Source of the DNA: Microbacterium sp. ACRRU | GTDB taxonomy: Bacteria; Actinomycetota; Actinomycetes; Actinomycetales; Microbacteriaceae | NCBI RefSeq assembly: GCF_022346945.1 | Contig: NZ_JAKRNI010000017.1 | Coordinates: forward strand, 1-64,000 | Direction: 5' to 3' | DNA length: 64,000 nucleotides | Shown: one piece after another, positions 8,351 to 18,285 of the stretch | How positions within the stretch are numbered: position 1 is the stretch's first letter | How the letters are laid out: each line of letters starts with the position of its first letter | The notes under the pieces: generated by a model | The model's database searches: none | Told to the model about the DNA's origin: nothing | What the model saw: only the letters and a program-made list of their open reading frames with translations | Translations under genes and position numbers: made by a program

Positions 8351-9817
8351 ATGGATGCTGTGAACGCCTGGCTGCTGACCTGGGGCGACAACCTGTGGAC
8401 GTGGATCGTCCTTCCGATCGTCGTCGTCCTCGGCGTGTACTTCACGGTGCGCTCCGGCGTCGTGCAGTTCCGGCTGATTCCCGAGATGTTCCGCACGTTG
8501 CGGGATCGGACTCCGCGCACCGACACCGGAGAGCCGCAGTCGATCTCCTCCTTCCAGGCGTTCACGATCTCGGCGGCCTCCCGGGTCGGCGTCGGCAACA
8601 TCGCGGGGGTCGGCACGGCCATCGCGATCGGCGGCCCCGGTGCGATCTTCTGGATGTGGCTGATGGCGTTCGTGGGTGGCGCCTCCGCCTTCATCGAGTC
8701 GACGCTGGCCCAGCTCTACAAGACGCGCGACAAGGACGGCTTCCTGGGCGGCCCCGCGTACTACATGCAGCGCGGGCTCGGTGCGCGCTGGATGGGCGTG
8801 CTGTTCGCCGTGATCCTGATCGTCTGCTTCCCCATCGCCTTCAGCTCCCTGCAGGCGAACACCATCCAGGCGACCATCTCCGGAAGCTTCGGCGGCGATG
8901 CCGCGGGGTGGCTCCCGGTGGTCATCGGAGCGTCGCTCGCGGTCCTCATGGGGCTCGTCGTCTTCGGCGGCGTCCGACGCATCGCCTCGGTCACGCAGAC
9001 GCTCGTGCCCGTCATGGCGCTGCTGTACCTGCTCCTGGGTCTCGTGATCGTCGTCATCCACCTCGATCGGCTGCCCGGCGTCGTGGCGTTGATCTTCACC
9101 TCGGCGTTCGGGCCGAACGAGGTCGTCGGCGCCGCCCTCGGCTACATCATCCTCACGGGCGTCAAGCGAGGCATGTTCTCGAACGAGGCGGGGCTCGGCT
9201 CGGCCCCCAACGCCGGCGCCAGCGCGGCGGTGACCCACCCCGTGAAGCAGGGCCTCGTGCAGACCCTGGGCGTCTACTTCGACACGTTCCTGGTGTGCTC
9301 GATCACCGCGTTCCTCATCCTCGTCTCGGTTCCCGATCTCGCGGGCGCCGAACGCGGCATCGGGCTGACGCAGGGGGCCGTGGTCGACGCGCTCGGCAGC
9401 TGGTCCAACGTCCTCCTGGTCGTGATCATCTTCCTGCTGGCATTCAGCTCGATCCTCGGCAACTACTACTACGGCCAGACCAACATCGAGTTCATCACCT
9501 CGAACCCGTCCGTGCTCCTGGGCTACCGACTGTTCGCCATCGCGGCCGTGTTCGTGGGGGCGCTCGTCTCGGCGGACGTCGTCTGGAACTTCGCCGACGG
9601 GGCGATGGGCTTCATGGCCATCGTCAACCTGGTCGCCATCGCGCTGCTCTCGGGCGTCGCCTTCAAGCTGCTGAAGGACTACACGCAGCAGCGGCGGGAG
9701 GGCCTGGACCCGGTCTTCACGCAGGCCCGGCTCCCCGGGCTTCGCGGCGTCGAGGTGTGGGAGAACGAGCTGGCAGTCACGGGTCCGATCGATCTGCCGA
9801 CGTCGCGGCGACGCTGA
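8351..9817 (+). CDS. Sodium:alanine (AGCS family) symporter
   Basis: AGCS carriers import alanine or glycine with sodium. The 488-residue protein has about 10-11 membrane segments. It shows the family signatures [21 protein letters not shown] near residue 62 and [26 protein letters not shown] near residue 275. A C-terminal tail of about 40 hydrophilic residues ends in SRRR. I chose the ATG at 8351 because the N-terminal helix begins there and a -10-like CAGACT ends six bases before it (probable leaderless mRNA). An in-frame start at 8198 would add 51 non-conserved residues. It stands alone, with its end facing the gal repressor. Confidence 0.93.
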   Translation: MDAVNAWLLTWGDNLWTWIVLPIVVVLGVYFTVRSGVVQFRLIPEMFRTLRDRTPRTDTGEPQSISSFQAFTISAASRVGVGNIAGVGTAIAIGGPGAIFWMWLMAFVGGASAFIESTLAQLYKTRDKDGFLGGPAYYMQRGLGARWMGVLFAVILIVCFPIAFSSLQANTIQATISGSFGGDAAGWLPVVIGASLAVLMGLVVFGGVRRIASVTQTLVPVMALLYLLLGLVIVVIHLDRLPGVVALIFTSAFGPNEVVGAALGYIILTGVKRGMFSNEAGLGSAPNAGASAAVTHPVKQGLVQTLGVYFDTFLVCSITAFLILVSVPDLAGAERGIGLTQGAVVDALGSWSNVLLVVIIFLLAFSSILGNYYYGQTNIEFITSNPSVLLGYRLFAIAAVFVGALVSADVVWNFADGAMGFMAIVNLVAIALLSGVAFKLLKDYTQQRREGLDPVFTQARLPGLRGVEVWENELAVTGPIDLPTSRRR

Positions 9818-9915
9818 CCGCCCACGGACTCGACAGCCGCCCCAGCCCTCGGCAGCGCGAACGACGGGGCCGCCCGACGGTGCGCCGGTCCCGGCACCAC
9901 TCGAGGAGGAGGCAC

Positions 9916-9969
9916 CCGGGCGTTCGGGGCGGGATCCGTGCACCGGGCGTTCGGGGCGGGATCCGTGCA
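9916..9969. repeat. Two perfect 27-bp tandem repeats
   Basis: The unit 9916-9942 is repeated exactly at 9943-9969, and a third partial unit (CCGGGGCGTTCGG) follows. The repeat carries GGGCGTTCGGGGCGGGATCC. It lies in the non-coding gap between two convergent genes and merges into the hairpin at 9965-9999. Confidence 0.8.
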
Positions 9970-9999
9970 CCGGGGCGTTCGGTGACCGCCCCGGTGCAC
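9965..9999. terminator. Hairpin between convergent AGCS and gal repressor genes
   Basis: GTGCACCGGGGCG pairs perfectly with CGCCCCGGTGCAC over 13 bp, with a 9-base loop. Its position between two convergent genes fits a shared terminator. Confidence 0.7.
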
Positions 10000-10053
10000 G
10001 ATTTGCGCCCCGCCGCCGAGGGGACGCGCGCAAGCCGCGGGGGCGACGGGAGT

Positions 10054-11013
10054 TCAGCGGGTGCTGTCGCGGACGATGAGGGCCGCGGGGACCGTCTCGC
10101 TGGCGTGCGCGCCGCCCTCGATCGCGGCGACGAGCGCCTGCACGGCCCGCGCGCCGAGGGCGTCGAAGTCCTGCCGCACGGTCGTCAGCGGAGGCCGGAA
10201 CTCGGCGGCATCCACGATGTCGTCGAAGCCGACGACCGCGACGTCGTGCGGGACGCGCCGCCCCGTGTCGGCGAACGCCCGCAGCGCACCGAGCGCCATC
10301 TGGTCGTTCGCGACGAACACCGCCGTCGCGTCCGCGAGCGCGGCGACGGCCGCATGACCGGATGCCGACGTCCAATCGCCGCGCACGGGCTCGGGCACCG
10401 GCCGCCCCGCGTCGTCGAGCGCGGCGCGCCATCCCCGCTCGCGTTCGGTCGCGGCGAAGGACCGCGCGGGACCCGCGATGTGGTGCACGGTGCCGTGGCC
10501 GAGCGCGAGCAGGTGCTCGACCGCCGCGCGCGCACCGGACGCGTGGTCGGTCTGCACGATCGAGAACCGCTCGTCGGGCGGCGAGTCGACAACCACGAGA
10601 TGCAGGTCGCCCGGCGGGTCGACGTCGCGGGCGAGCTCGGTCGCCTCGTTGAGCACGACGGCTCCGTCGACGCCCTGCGAGCGCAGACGGGCGAAGGCCT
10701 CGCGGATGCCGCGCTCCCCCACCGTGACCACCGCGAGCGCGTAGTCGCGTGCCGCGGCGGCTTCGGAGATCGCCTGCAGCATGCGGGAGTTGCCGACGGA
10801 TGCCAGGGTCGACACAACCAGTCCGATGGTGGAGGTCTGCCCGGTGCGCAAGGCGCGGGCCGCGCGGTGCATGCGATACCCGAGGTCGCTCATGGCCCGC
10901 TCCACGCGGGCACGGGTTGCGGGATCCACGCGCGGACTGCCGTTCGCGACGCGCGAGACCGTCTGCGCGGACACACCGGCCGCAGCAGCCACATCCGCCA
11001 TCGATACGCGCAT
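10054..11013 (-). CDS. LacI family repressor of the galactose operon
   Basis: This is a 319-residue LacI/GalR regulator. The helix-turn-helix lies at residues 4-23 (SMADVAAAAGVSAQTVSRVANG), followed by the hinge LGYRMHRAARALRTGQT and a periplasmic-binding-like sugar domain ending AALIVRDSTR. The ATG at 11013 places the helix-turn-helix at the very N-terminus as usual, and GAGGGGG precedes it. It is divergent from galT. Two near-identical palindromes in the shared 49-bp gap are its likely operators, so it should repress galTK, and possibly itself, with a galactose derivative as inducer. The inducer is inferred from neighbourhood only. Confidence 0.92.
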   Translation of the reverse strand: MRVSMADVAAAAGVSAQTVSRVANGSPRVDPATRARVERAMSDLGYRMHRAARALRTGQTSTIGLVVSTLASVGNSRMLQAISEAAAARDYALAVVTVGERGIREAFARLRSQGVDGAVVLNEATELARDVDPPGDLHLVVVDSPPDERFSIVQTDHASGARAAVEHLLALGHGTVHHIAGPARSFAATERERGWRAALDDAGRPVPEPVRGDWTSASGHAAVAALADATAVFVANDQMALGALRAFADTGRRVPHDVAVVGFDDIVDAAEFRPPLTTVRQDFDALGARAVQALVAAIEGGAHASETVPAALIVRDSTR

Positions 11014-11024
11014 TCCACCCCCTC

Positions 11025-11070
11025 GTGTTGACGATATCACGCCCGGTCTGTAGCGTGTTATCGTGAACAC
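11025..11070 (+). promoter_or_regulatory. galT promoter with twin LacI-type operators
   Basis: A promoter with TTGACG (11028-11033), a 17-base spacer and TAGCGT (11051-11056) ends six bases before the galT GTG, so the transcript should be leaderless. Operator 1, GTGTTGACGATATCAC (11025-11040), covers the -35 box. Operator 2, GTGTTATCGTGAACAC (11055-11070), covers the -10 box, the start point and the start codon. Reversing operator 1 gives 14 of 16 matches with operator 2. The centres are 30 bp apart, about three helical turns, so two dimers would sit on the same face. Confidence 0.85.
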
Positions 11071-12234
11071 GGACAACCCCCTGCCGGTGACCCTCGGCGC
11101 CGGAGTCGTCAAGCGCCCCACGCGCTTGGCCGATGGTCGCGAGCTCATCTACTTCGACGACGCCGACACCACGCTCGGCGCCGAGCGCTCCGTCGACGCC
11201 CGCACGCTCGACCCCCGGCCCACGACGGCGACCATGCGGCAGGACGTGCTCACCGGCGACTGGATCACCGTGGCATCCAATCGTCAGAACCGTGCCTTCC
11301 TGCCTCCCGCGCACCTCGACCCGCTGGCGCCGCAGACGCCGACGAATCCGTCCGAGATCCCCTCGCGCTACGACGTGGCGGTCTTCGAGAACAAATCCCC
11401 CTCGTTCGGCCCCGCGCTCGACATCGCCACCGGCGACGCCCCCGCGGCGATCGATCCGCCCCGCGACGACGACGACCTCGAGCACCTGGGCCTCGGCCGC
11501 ACCCGCACCTCCGTCGGGCGGTGCGAAGTCGTGTGCTTCAGCCCCGAGCACGAGGGCTCGTTCGGCACGCTCTCCCGCACCCGCGCCCGCACCGTCATCG
11601 AGGCGTGGGCCGACCGCACGGCGGCGCTGTCGGCGCTTCCCGGCATCCGGCAGGTGTTCCCGTTCGAGAACCGTGGGCAGGAGATCGGCGTCACCCTCCC
11701 CCACCCGCACGGCCAGATCTACGCCTACCCGTACGTCACGCCGCGCACGCAGCGTCTGCTCGACACCGTCGCGCGCACCTCCCCCGACCTGTTCCAGCGC
11801 ATCCTCGAGTTCGAGGCATCCGGTCCGCGCGTCGTGCTGCGCGGCGAGCACTGGACCGCGTTCGTTCCGTTCGCGGCGAGGTGGCCCACCGAGGTGCACG
11901 TGCTGCCGCACCGGCACGTCGCCGACCTCGCCGAGACGACGGATGCCGAGCGCGACGAGCTCGCCCCGTTCTACCTGCGGCTGCTGCGCGGCATCGACGC
12001 CCTGTACGACACCCCCACGCCGTACATCGCCGCGTGGCACCAGGCTCCGGTCGGGCGTGCGCGCGACAGCGTGCGGCTGAACCTGCAGATCACGTCGCCG
12101 CGTCGCGCGGCCGACAAGCTCAAGTACCTCGCCGGGTCCGAGGCCGCCATGGGCGCGTGGATCGGCGACATCACCCCCGAGGCGCAGGCCGACCGTCTGC
12201 GCGCCGCCCTCGACACCGTTCCGGAGGTGACGGC

Positions 12235-12238
<4 letters not shown>
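11063..12238 (+). CDS. galT: Galactose-1-phosphate uridylyltransferase
   Basis: GalT exchanges UMP between UDP-glucose and galactose-1-phosphate in the Leloir pathway. The 391-residue protein carries the family opening RQDVLTGDWITVASNRQNR near residue 57. The active-site histidine triad motif is LPHPHGQIYAYPYVTP near residue 212, with the second histidine as the UMP-carrying nucleophile. The distal motif YIAAWHQAPV follows near residue 321. Of the usual metal-binding cysteines only the region around residues 150-156 (GRCEVVCF) is visible. The GTG start at 11063 has no ribosome-binding site but sits six bases after a good -10 box. The stop overlaps the galK ATG by 4 bp. No galE is present here. 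Confidence 0.96.
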
Positions 12239-13386
<1,148 letters not shown>

Positions 13387-13396
13387 CACCCCCGGT

Positions 13397-13458
13397 GCGT
13401 GAGTCGCCAGGATTTGTCGCCGGCGAGTCATCGCGGGCGAAATCCTGGCGACTCACGC
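13397..13458. repeat. 19-bp perfect inverted repeat (terminator or REP-like)
   Basis: GCGTGAGTCGCCAGGATTT (13397-13415) faces its exact complement at 13440-13458, with a 24-base centre that repeats part of the arm (GTCGCC and GCGAGTC). It sits 10 bases after galK and 16 bases before the convergent GH13 gene, so it can serve as a shared terminator. The long conserved-looking arm and internal echo also suit a dispersed palindromic element. Confidence 0.75.
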
Positions 13459-13474
13459 GTTGAGGGCGGCGGCG

Positions 13475-15070
13475 TCAGCCGACCCAGGCGGTGGCGTCGG
13501 GCGGAAGCAGCCCCTCGATCAGCGGCTCCGACGAGAACAGAAGCTCGCCGGGTGGCAGCACGACCGGGCCGTCCCCCATCGCCACGACGACGCTCACCCC
13601 ACCGCTGCGTCGCGCGATGAGGCGCACGGGGGTGTCTCTCGCCGCGGTGCCGCCGTCGTCCGCTCTCCACGACACCCCCTCGCCGGTCGAGAATCTGCCG
13701 GACGCGTGCAGGTCGGACCGTCGCGCCGTGGCCCGGCGGAACAGCGCCAGACTCGAATCGTCCGAGCCCTCCTGCGTTTCGACGGAGAAGCGCCCCCACC
13801 CCTCGGGCGTCGGCAACCACGACCGCTCCCCCGTGGAGGGGGAGAAACCGTGCGCACCGTCGGCGTCGGCCGACCAGGGCAGGGGAATGCGCGCGCCGTC
13901 GCGGCTGACGCCCCCGTGGTGCCACATCGGATCGACACGATCCGCCAGCGGCACGTCGACCTCGGGCAGGCCGAGTTCCTGTCCCTGAAAGACGTACACG
14001 GCGCCGGGAAGCCCGAGCAGAGCCGCCAGCGCAGCCCTCGCCCGGCGCCGGCCGCGTGCTCCGCCTCCGAACCGGGTCGCGGTCCGCACGATGTCATGGT
14101 TCTCGAGCGCCCAGCTCGGCGATGAGCCCGTCTCGTCCCGCACACGCGCGAGCTGCGCGCCGACCTCCTGCCAGCTCGCGGCATCCCACCCGAGCTTGAT
14201 GAAGGCGAACGCGAAGGTCTGGTGGAGCTCGTCCGGCCGGGTGTAGCGCGCCGACCGCTCCGGAGGCAGATTCACCTCCCCGACGAGCAACCGGCTCGGC
14301 GAATACGAGTCGGCCACGCGTCGCCAGTGCCGGTAGACGTCGTGCACCGGTTCCTGGTCCATGGCGAGCGGGTTCGACCGCAGCCCGTCGATGACGGTCG
14401 GCACGGTCGGCGAGTCGGGCAGCCCTTCGGCCTTGAACAGGCCGTGCGCGACATCGACACGGATGCCGTCGACGTCGCGGTCGAACCAGAAACGCAGCAC
14501 CCGTTCGAAGTAGTCGCCGACGCGCGGGTTCTCCCAGTTCCAGTCGGGCTGCCCCGGTGAGAACAGGTGCAGATACCACTCGGGATCCGTCTGCGAACCC
14601 GGGGCGGCACGGTGCCACGCGGGGCCGCCGAAGACGCTGAGCCAGTTGTTCGGCGGGAGTTCGGATGCCTCGCCCCGGCCACGCCGGAACACGAACAGGT
14701 CACGCTCGGGCGACCCCGGGCCCGCGGCGACCGCCGCTTCGAACAACGGGTTCTCGACCGACGTGTGGTTGGGCACGATGTCCACGAGGACGCGCAGTCC
14801 GTGGGCGTGCGCGGATGCCAGGAGCTCATCGAAGTCGGCGAGAGTGCCGAACAGGGGGTCGACATCGCAGTAGTCGCTGATGTCGTAGCCCTGATCCTCC
14901 TGCGGCGAGCGTTGGAACGGGGTCAGCCAGAGGCCCTCCACACCCAGCGACGCCAAGTAGGGCAAACGCGCGATGATCCCGCGTAGATCGCCCACCCCGT
15001 CGCCGTCCGCATCGGCGAACGACCGGGGATACACCTCGTACACGACGGCGTCGTCCCACCACCCGCTCAC
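13475..15070 (-). CDS. GH13 alpha-glucosidase (oligo-1,6-/alpha-1,4-glucosidase type)
   Basis: This cytoplasmic glycoside hydrolase would cleave imported malto- or isomalto-oligosaccharides to glucose. The 531-residue protein has the alpha-amylase barrel: YEVYPRSFADADGDGVGDLRGI near residue 11, VDIVPNHTS near 96, nucleophile Asp206 in GIRVDVAHG, acid/base Glu265 in LLVGEVN, and the transition-state Asp326 in LENHDIVR. There is no signal peptide. It starts with GTG, overlapping the stop of the upstream permease gene by 4 bp, so it is the last gene of the leftward operon. QPDWNWENPRV and the substrate loop resemble oligo-1,6-glucosidase and trehalose-6-phosphate hydrolase relatives. The exact linkage is not certain. 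Confidence 0.94.
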   Translation of the reverse strand: MSGWWDDAVVYEVYPRSFADADGDGVGDLRGIIARLPYLASLGVEGLWLTPFQRSPQEDQGYDISDYCDVDPLFGTLADFDELLASAHAHGLRVLVDIVPNHTSVENPLFEAAVAAGPGSPERDLFVFRRGRGEASELPPNNWLSVFGGPAWHRAAPGSQTDPEWYLHLFSPGQPDWNWENPRVGDYFERVLRFWFDRDVDGIRVDVAHGLFKAEGLPDSPTVPTVIDGLRSNPLAMDQEPVHDVYRHWRRVADSYSPSRLLVGEVNLPPERSARYTRPDELHQTFAFAFIKLGWDAASWQEVGAQLARVRDETGSSPSWALENHDIVRTATRFGGGARGRRRARAALAALLGLPGAVYVFQGQELGLPEVDVPLADRVDPMWHHGGVSRDGARIPLPWSADADGAHGFSPSTGERSWLPTPEGWGRFSVETQEGSDDSSLALFRRATARRSDLHASGRFSTGEGVSWRADDGGTAARDTPVRLIARRSGGVSVVVAMGDGPVVLPPGELLFSSEPLIEGLLPPDATAWVG

Positions 15071-15945
15071 TTGTTGGCGCCCGAGGTGAGCCCGTCGACG
15101 ATGCGTCGCTGGAAGATGAGCACCATGATCATCAGCGGGATGGTCACGACCACTCCGGCCGCCATCTGCGCACCGAAGGGCGCCTGGAAGTCGCTCGCGC
15201 CGGTGAACTTCGAGATCGCCACGGTCGCCGTCTGGATCGCGGGGTCGTTGGCCATCGAGAGGGCGATGATGAACTCGTTCCACGAGTGGATGAAGGTGAG
15301 GATCGCGGTCGTGAACACCCCCGGCGCGGCGAGCGGCAGGAGGATCTTGGTGAAGGCCTGCCACTTCGTGCAGCCGTCGATCATGGCCGCCTGCTCGAGA
15401 TCGTACGGAAGTTGCCGCATGAAGGTGGTCAGGTTCCAGACGGCGAGCGGGATCGCGAACGACAGGCTGGGCACGATCATCGCCTGGTAGGTGTTGATCC
15501 AGCCGATGTCGGTGAACAGCCGGAGCAGAGGCACGACGACCGCGATGCCCGGGAACATCGACGTCGCGATGATGACGGCGAGGATGCCCGTCTTGAACCG
15601 GAACTTCAGCCGGGCGATGGCGTAGGCGGCGAAGATCCCGAGCACGAGCGCCAGGACCGTCGTCGTTCCGGCCACGACGAGACTGTTCAGCAGCGACCGG
15701 CCGAAGTCGTTGGACGCGTCGAACACCTGCGCGTAGCTCTCGAGAGACCAGGTGGTGGGCAGCAACGAGGTGTCGAAGATGTCGTTGGTGGTGCGGAAGC
15801 TGGAGACCAGCATCCAGTAGAAGGGCGCGAGGCAGTAGACGGCGACGACCGCGATGCCCGCCGTTCGGGCGATCGTGCCGCCGACGCGACGTGGCCGCTT
15901 GCGCGCGGCGCTCGCGGCGGGGGGTGCTTCCGCGAACACGGTCAT
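15067..15945 (-). CDS. Carbohydrate ABC transporter permease (MalG type)
   Basis: This is the second inner-membrane permease of a CUT1 sugar importer, 292 residues with six predicted membrane segments. The family opening is AVYCLAPFYWMLVSSFRTTNDIF. The EAA loop that contacts the ATPase reads EQAAMIDGCTKWQAFTKILLPLAAPG near residue 195. The ATG at 15945 overlaps the stop of the MalF-like gene (ATGA). It lies between the MalF-like permease and GH13 genes, which indicates oligosaccharide uptake. No MsiK-type ATPase is encoded nearby, as usual for actinobacterial CUT1 systems that share one ATPase. Confidence 0.95.
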   Translation of the reverse strand: MTVFAEAPPAASAARKRPRRVGGTIARTAGIAVVAVYCLAPFYWMLVSSFRTTNDIFDTSLLPTTWSLESYAQVFDASNDFGRSLLNSLVVAGTTTVLALVLGIFAAYAIARLKFRFKTGILAVIIATSMFPGIAVVVPLLRLFTDIGWINTYQAMIVPSLSFAIPLAVWNLTTFMRQLPYDLEQAAMIDGCTKWQAFTKILLPLAAPGVFTTAILTFIHSWNEFIIALSMANDPAIQTATVAISKFTGASDFQAPFGAQMAAGVVVTIPLMIMVLIFQRRIVDGLTSGANK

Positions 15946-16964
15946 CGTGACGCCTCCTTGGCTGCTCGTGCGGCCTGCTTGCGGGCCGCCTTCCGTTCCT
16001 GCTTGTCTGCGTCGCCCACGACATCGGCCCCGAGCACGCGGATGAACACGAACGCGATGACGGCGACGTACACGAGGAGGATGATCGCGAACGCCGAAGC
16101 CGTGCCGTACTGCAACTGGTTCGACTCGTCCCACGCGAGGATCGACAGCGTCTCGACGGAACTCTTCCGCGGCCCGATCAGCACGAACGGCAGATCGAAC
16201 ATCCGGAGGGCGTCGAGCATCCGGAACAGGACGGCGACGAGGAGCGCCGGCCGCACGAGCGGCAGAGTGATGGTGGTGAACTGCTTCCACGCGTTCGCGC
16301 CGTCCAGTTTCGCCGCCTCGTACACCTCCTCGGGGATGAGCTGCATTCCCGCCAGGACGAGCAGCCCGATGAACGGCGCGGTCTTCCACACCTCGGCGAT
16401 GATGACCGCGGCCTGCGCGGCGAAGCCCTCGGCCGTCCACAGCACCTGGGTGTTCAAGAGTTCGTTCGCGATGCCGTTGGACTGGAAGATCCATCGCCAC
16501 AGCAGGCCCGAGACGGCCGTGGGGATCGCCCACGGAATCAGGATGGCGGCGCGGAGGAATCCGCGTCCGCGGAAGGCGCGGTTCATGGCGACGGCGAACG
16601 CGACACCGATGACGGTCTCCAGCGCGACCGTCACGAAAGTGAACAGCGTGGTGTTCCACAGAGCGTTGTAGAACCGACCGGACTCGGCGCCGGCGAAGAT
16701 GTCGACGTAGTTGCCCAGCCCGACGAACGCCTCACCCTCTACGACGAAGCCGTCGGCATCCAGGCCGGACTCCGCAGCGAACAGCGACTGGTACACCGCC
16801 GACATGAGCGGATAGGCGATCACGAGGGCGAGCACGAGGAAGGTCGGCGAAAGCAGCAAGCTCGCCATTCCCCCCTCTCGGGGCCCGCGCACCCGCGCGC
16901 GGGGGGAGGTCGGCCGGCGGGCGGGCCCCGGGGGAGTCGCCCGAGGGGCGATGGTGGTCGTCAT
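15942..16964 (-). CDS. Carbohydrate ABC transporter permease (MalF type)
   Basis: This is the first permease of the CUT1 importer, 340 residues. A Pro/Arg-rich cytoplasmic head of about 30 residues precedes six membrane segments. The EAA loop is YEAAKLDGANAWKQFTTITLPLVRP near residue 218. RWIFQSNGIANELLN near residue 155 is the periplasmic region typical of MalF relatives. The gene starts 10 bp after the binding-protein stop and overlaps the next permease by 4 bp, so all are co-transcribed. Substrate choice is set by the binding protein and inferred from the adjacent GH13 enzyme. Confidence 0.95.
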   Translation of the reverse strand: MTTTIAPRATPPGPARRPTSPRARVRGPREGGMASLLLSPTFLVLALVIAYPLMSAVYQSLFAAESGLDADGFVVEGEAFVGLGNYVDIFAGAESGRFYNALWNTTLFTFVTVALETVIGVAFAVAMNRAFRGRGFLRAAILIPWAIPTAVSGLLWRWIFQSNGIANELLNTQVLWTAEGFAAQAAVIIAEVWKTAPFIGLLVLAGMQLIPEEVYEAAKLDGANAWKQFTTITLPLVRPALLVAVLFRMLDALRMFDLPFVLIGPRKSSVETLSILAWDESNQLQYGTASAFAIILLVYVAVIAFVFIRVLGADVVGDADKQERKAARKQAARAAKEASR

Positions 16965-16974
16965 CGGCGTCTGC

Positions 16975-18285
16975 TCAACCGTTCACGATCGCGGTGAGCG
17001 CATCCTGGAGGTCGGCCAGCGCCGTCTCCGGATCCTTGTCGCCGGTGAGGGCGGCGTAGATCTCGTCCTGGATGGCAGCGGTGGTGGCCCCGTAGGCGAC
17101 GACCTTCGGACGCGGCTGGGCGTTCTCCAGGGAGGTGAGCAGCGTCGGCAGGTAGGGGTAGGTCGTCGTCACGGTCGGGTCCTCGAAGAACTCCGGGAAG
17201 ACAGGTGCACGCGAGCTGAGGGCGAGGCGCGCCTCCTCCTGCTCGCGGCTGGTGAAGAAAGCGATGAAGTCCACGGCCGTCGCCTTGTTCTCCGCGAAGC
17301 TCGAGATGGCGATGTTGCGGCCGCCGAGAGTGGAGACGCCGGGTCCGTTCTCGCCCGGGATCGCGCTGACGCCGAACTTCCCGGCGACGGCGGATGATCC
17401 ATCGTCCGCGGACAGCGACTTGTAGATGTAGGGCCAGTTGCGGTGGAAGACGAGCCCACCCTCCTGGAACGCTTGACGACCCTGCTCCTCCTGGAAGGTG
17501 ATGGCGTCACGGGGGATCATGCCGGAGGCGAATCCGTCCACGAGGAAGTCCAGAGCCGCGCGCGCCTCACGGGTGTCGACCGTGGGCTGACCCTCGGCGT
17601 CGAACAGGGACCCCCCGGCGGAGGCCACCGCCTCGCTGAAGTTGACGGTGAGCCCCTCGTTCTTGTCGAACTGACCGGCGTAGCACGACATCCCGGCCGC
17701 GTCGGGGAGGGCGAGGACGGCGTCGCACGCGGACTGCATCTCGGCCCAGGTGCGCGGCGGCTCCGTGACTCCGGCGGCCGCGAGCAGATCGGTGCGCGAA
17801 TACAGCAGCGCGCCGTCCGTGTAGTACGGGGCGCCGTAGAGCGTGTCGCGGTAGCTGGCGGCCTCCACGGTGGCGGGGACGAACTCGTCCACCGGCAGCG
17901 CGTCCTCCGGGAGGGCGGTGATCCACCGGTTCGCGGCGAACTCGCTCGTCCAGACCACGTCGAGGTTCAGCACCGAATAGGCGTCGCCTTCGACCTGGGC
18001 GTTCTGGACCATCTGCTGACGCTGCTGGTCGGCGTCGAGCGGGAGTTCGACCCAGGTCACCTGCTCGTCGGGGTGGTCGGCGTTCCAGGCGTCGATGGTC
18101 GCCTGGGCGGCGCCGGAGGCGTCGGGGCTCGAGACGTACTGGATGGGACCTCGACCCTCCAGTTCCGCCTCTTCTGCCGGCGCGCTCGTTCCCGAGTCGG
18201 AGGCCGAACAGGCGGTGAGGGTGATCGCCGCGGTGGCGGCGAGCGCGAGGCCGACGAGTCGTCGATCACGGCGTCGTTGCATCAT
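16975..18285 (-). CDS. Extracellular sugar-binding lipoprotein (MalE type)
   Basis: This is the solute receptor of the CUT1 importer, 436 residues. It has a lipoprotein signal with lipobox LTAC (Cys26), then a Ser/Asp-rich linker. The binding-protein fold follows, with typical GAPYYTDGALLYSRTDLLAAAG near residue 155 and VSTLGGRNIAISSF near residue 317. A strong AAGGAG lies five bases before the first of two consecutive ATGs; the first also overlaps the stop of the repressor gene. Production is therefore coupled to the upstream lacI, an unusual order that puts regulator and receptor on one transcript. The ligand is probably an alpha-linked oligosaccharide. Confidence 0.95.
   Translation of the reverse strand: MMQRRRDRRLVGLALAATAAITLTACSASDSGTSAPAEEAELEGRGPIQYVSSPDASGAAQATIDAWNADHPDEQVTWVELPLDADQQRQQMVQNAQVEGDAYSVLNLDVVWTSEFAANRWITALPEDALPVDEFVPATVEAASYRDTLYGAPYYTDGALLYSRTDLLAAAGVTEPPRTWAEMQSACDAVLALPDAAGMSCYAGQFDKNEGLTVNFSEAVASAGGSLFDAEGQPTVDTREARAALDFLVDGFASGMIPRDAITFQEEQGRQAFQEGGLVFHRNWPYIYKSLSADDGSSAVAGKFGVSAIPGENGPGVSTLGGRNIAISSFAENKATAVDFIAFFTSREQEEARLALSSRAPVFPEFFEDPTVTTTYPYLPTLLTSLENAQPRPKVVAYGATTAAIQDEIYAALTGDKDPETALADLQDALTAIVNG

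Noticed and set aside
9916..9999. Tandem repeats as a CRISPR or origin-type iteron array
   Set aside because: Only two full units without spacers, in a gap between convergent genes and no replication gene nearby.
8186..12040. A 1284-residue open frame on the minus strand across the symporter and galT
   Set aside because: It crosses several well-supported genes, changes composition halfway and has no domain match.
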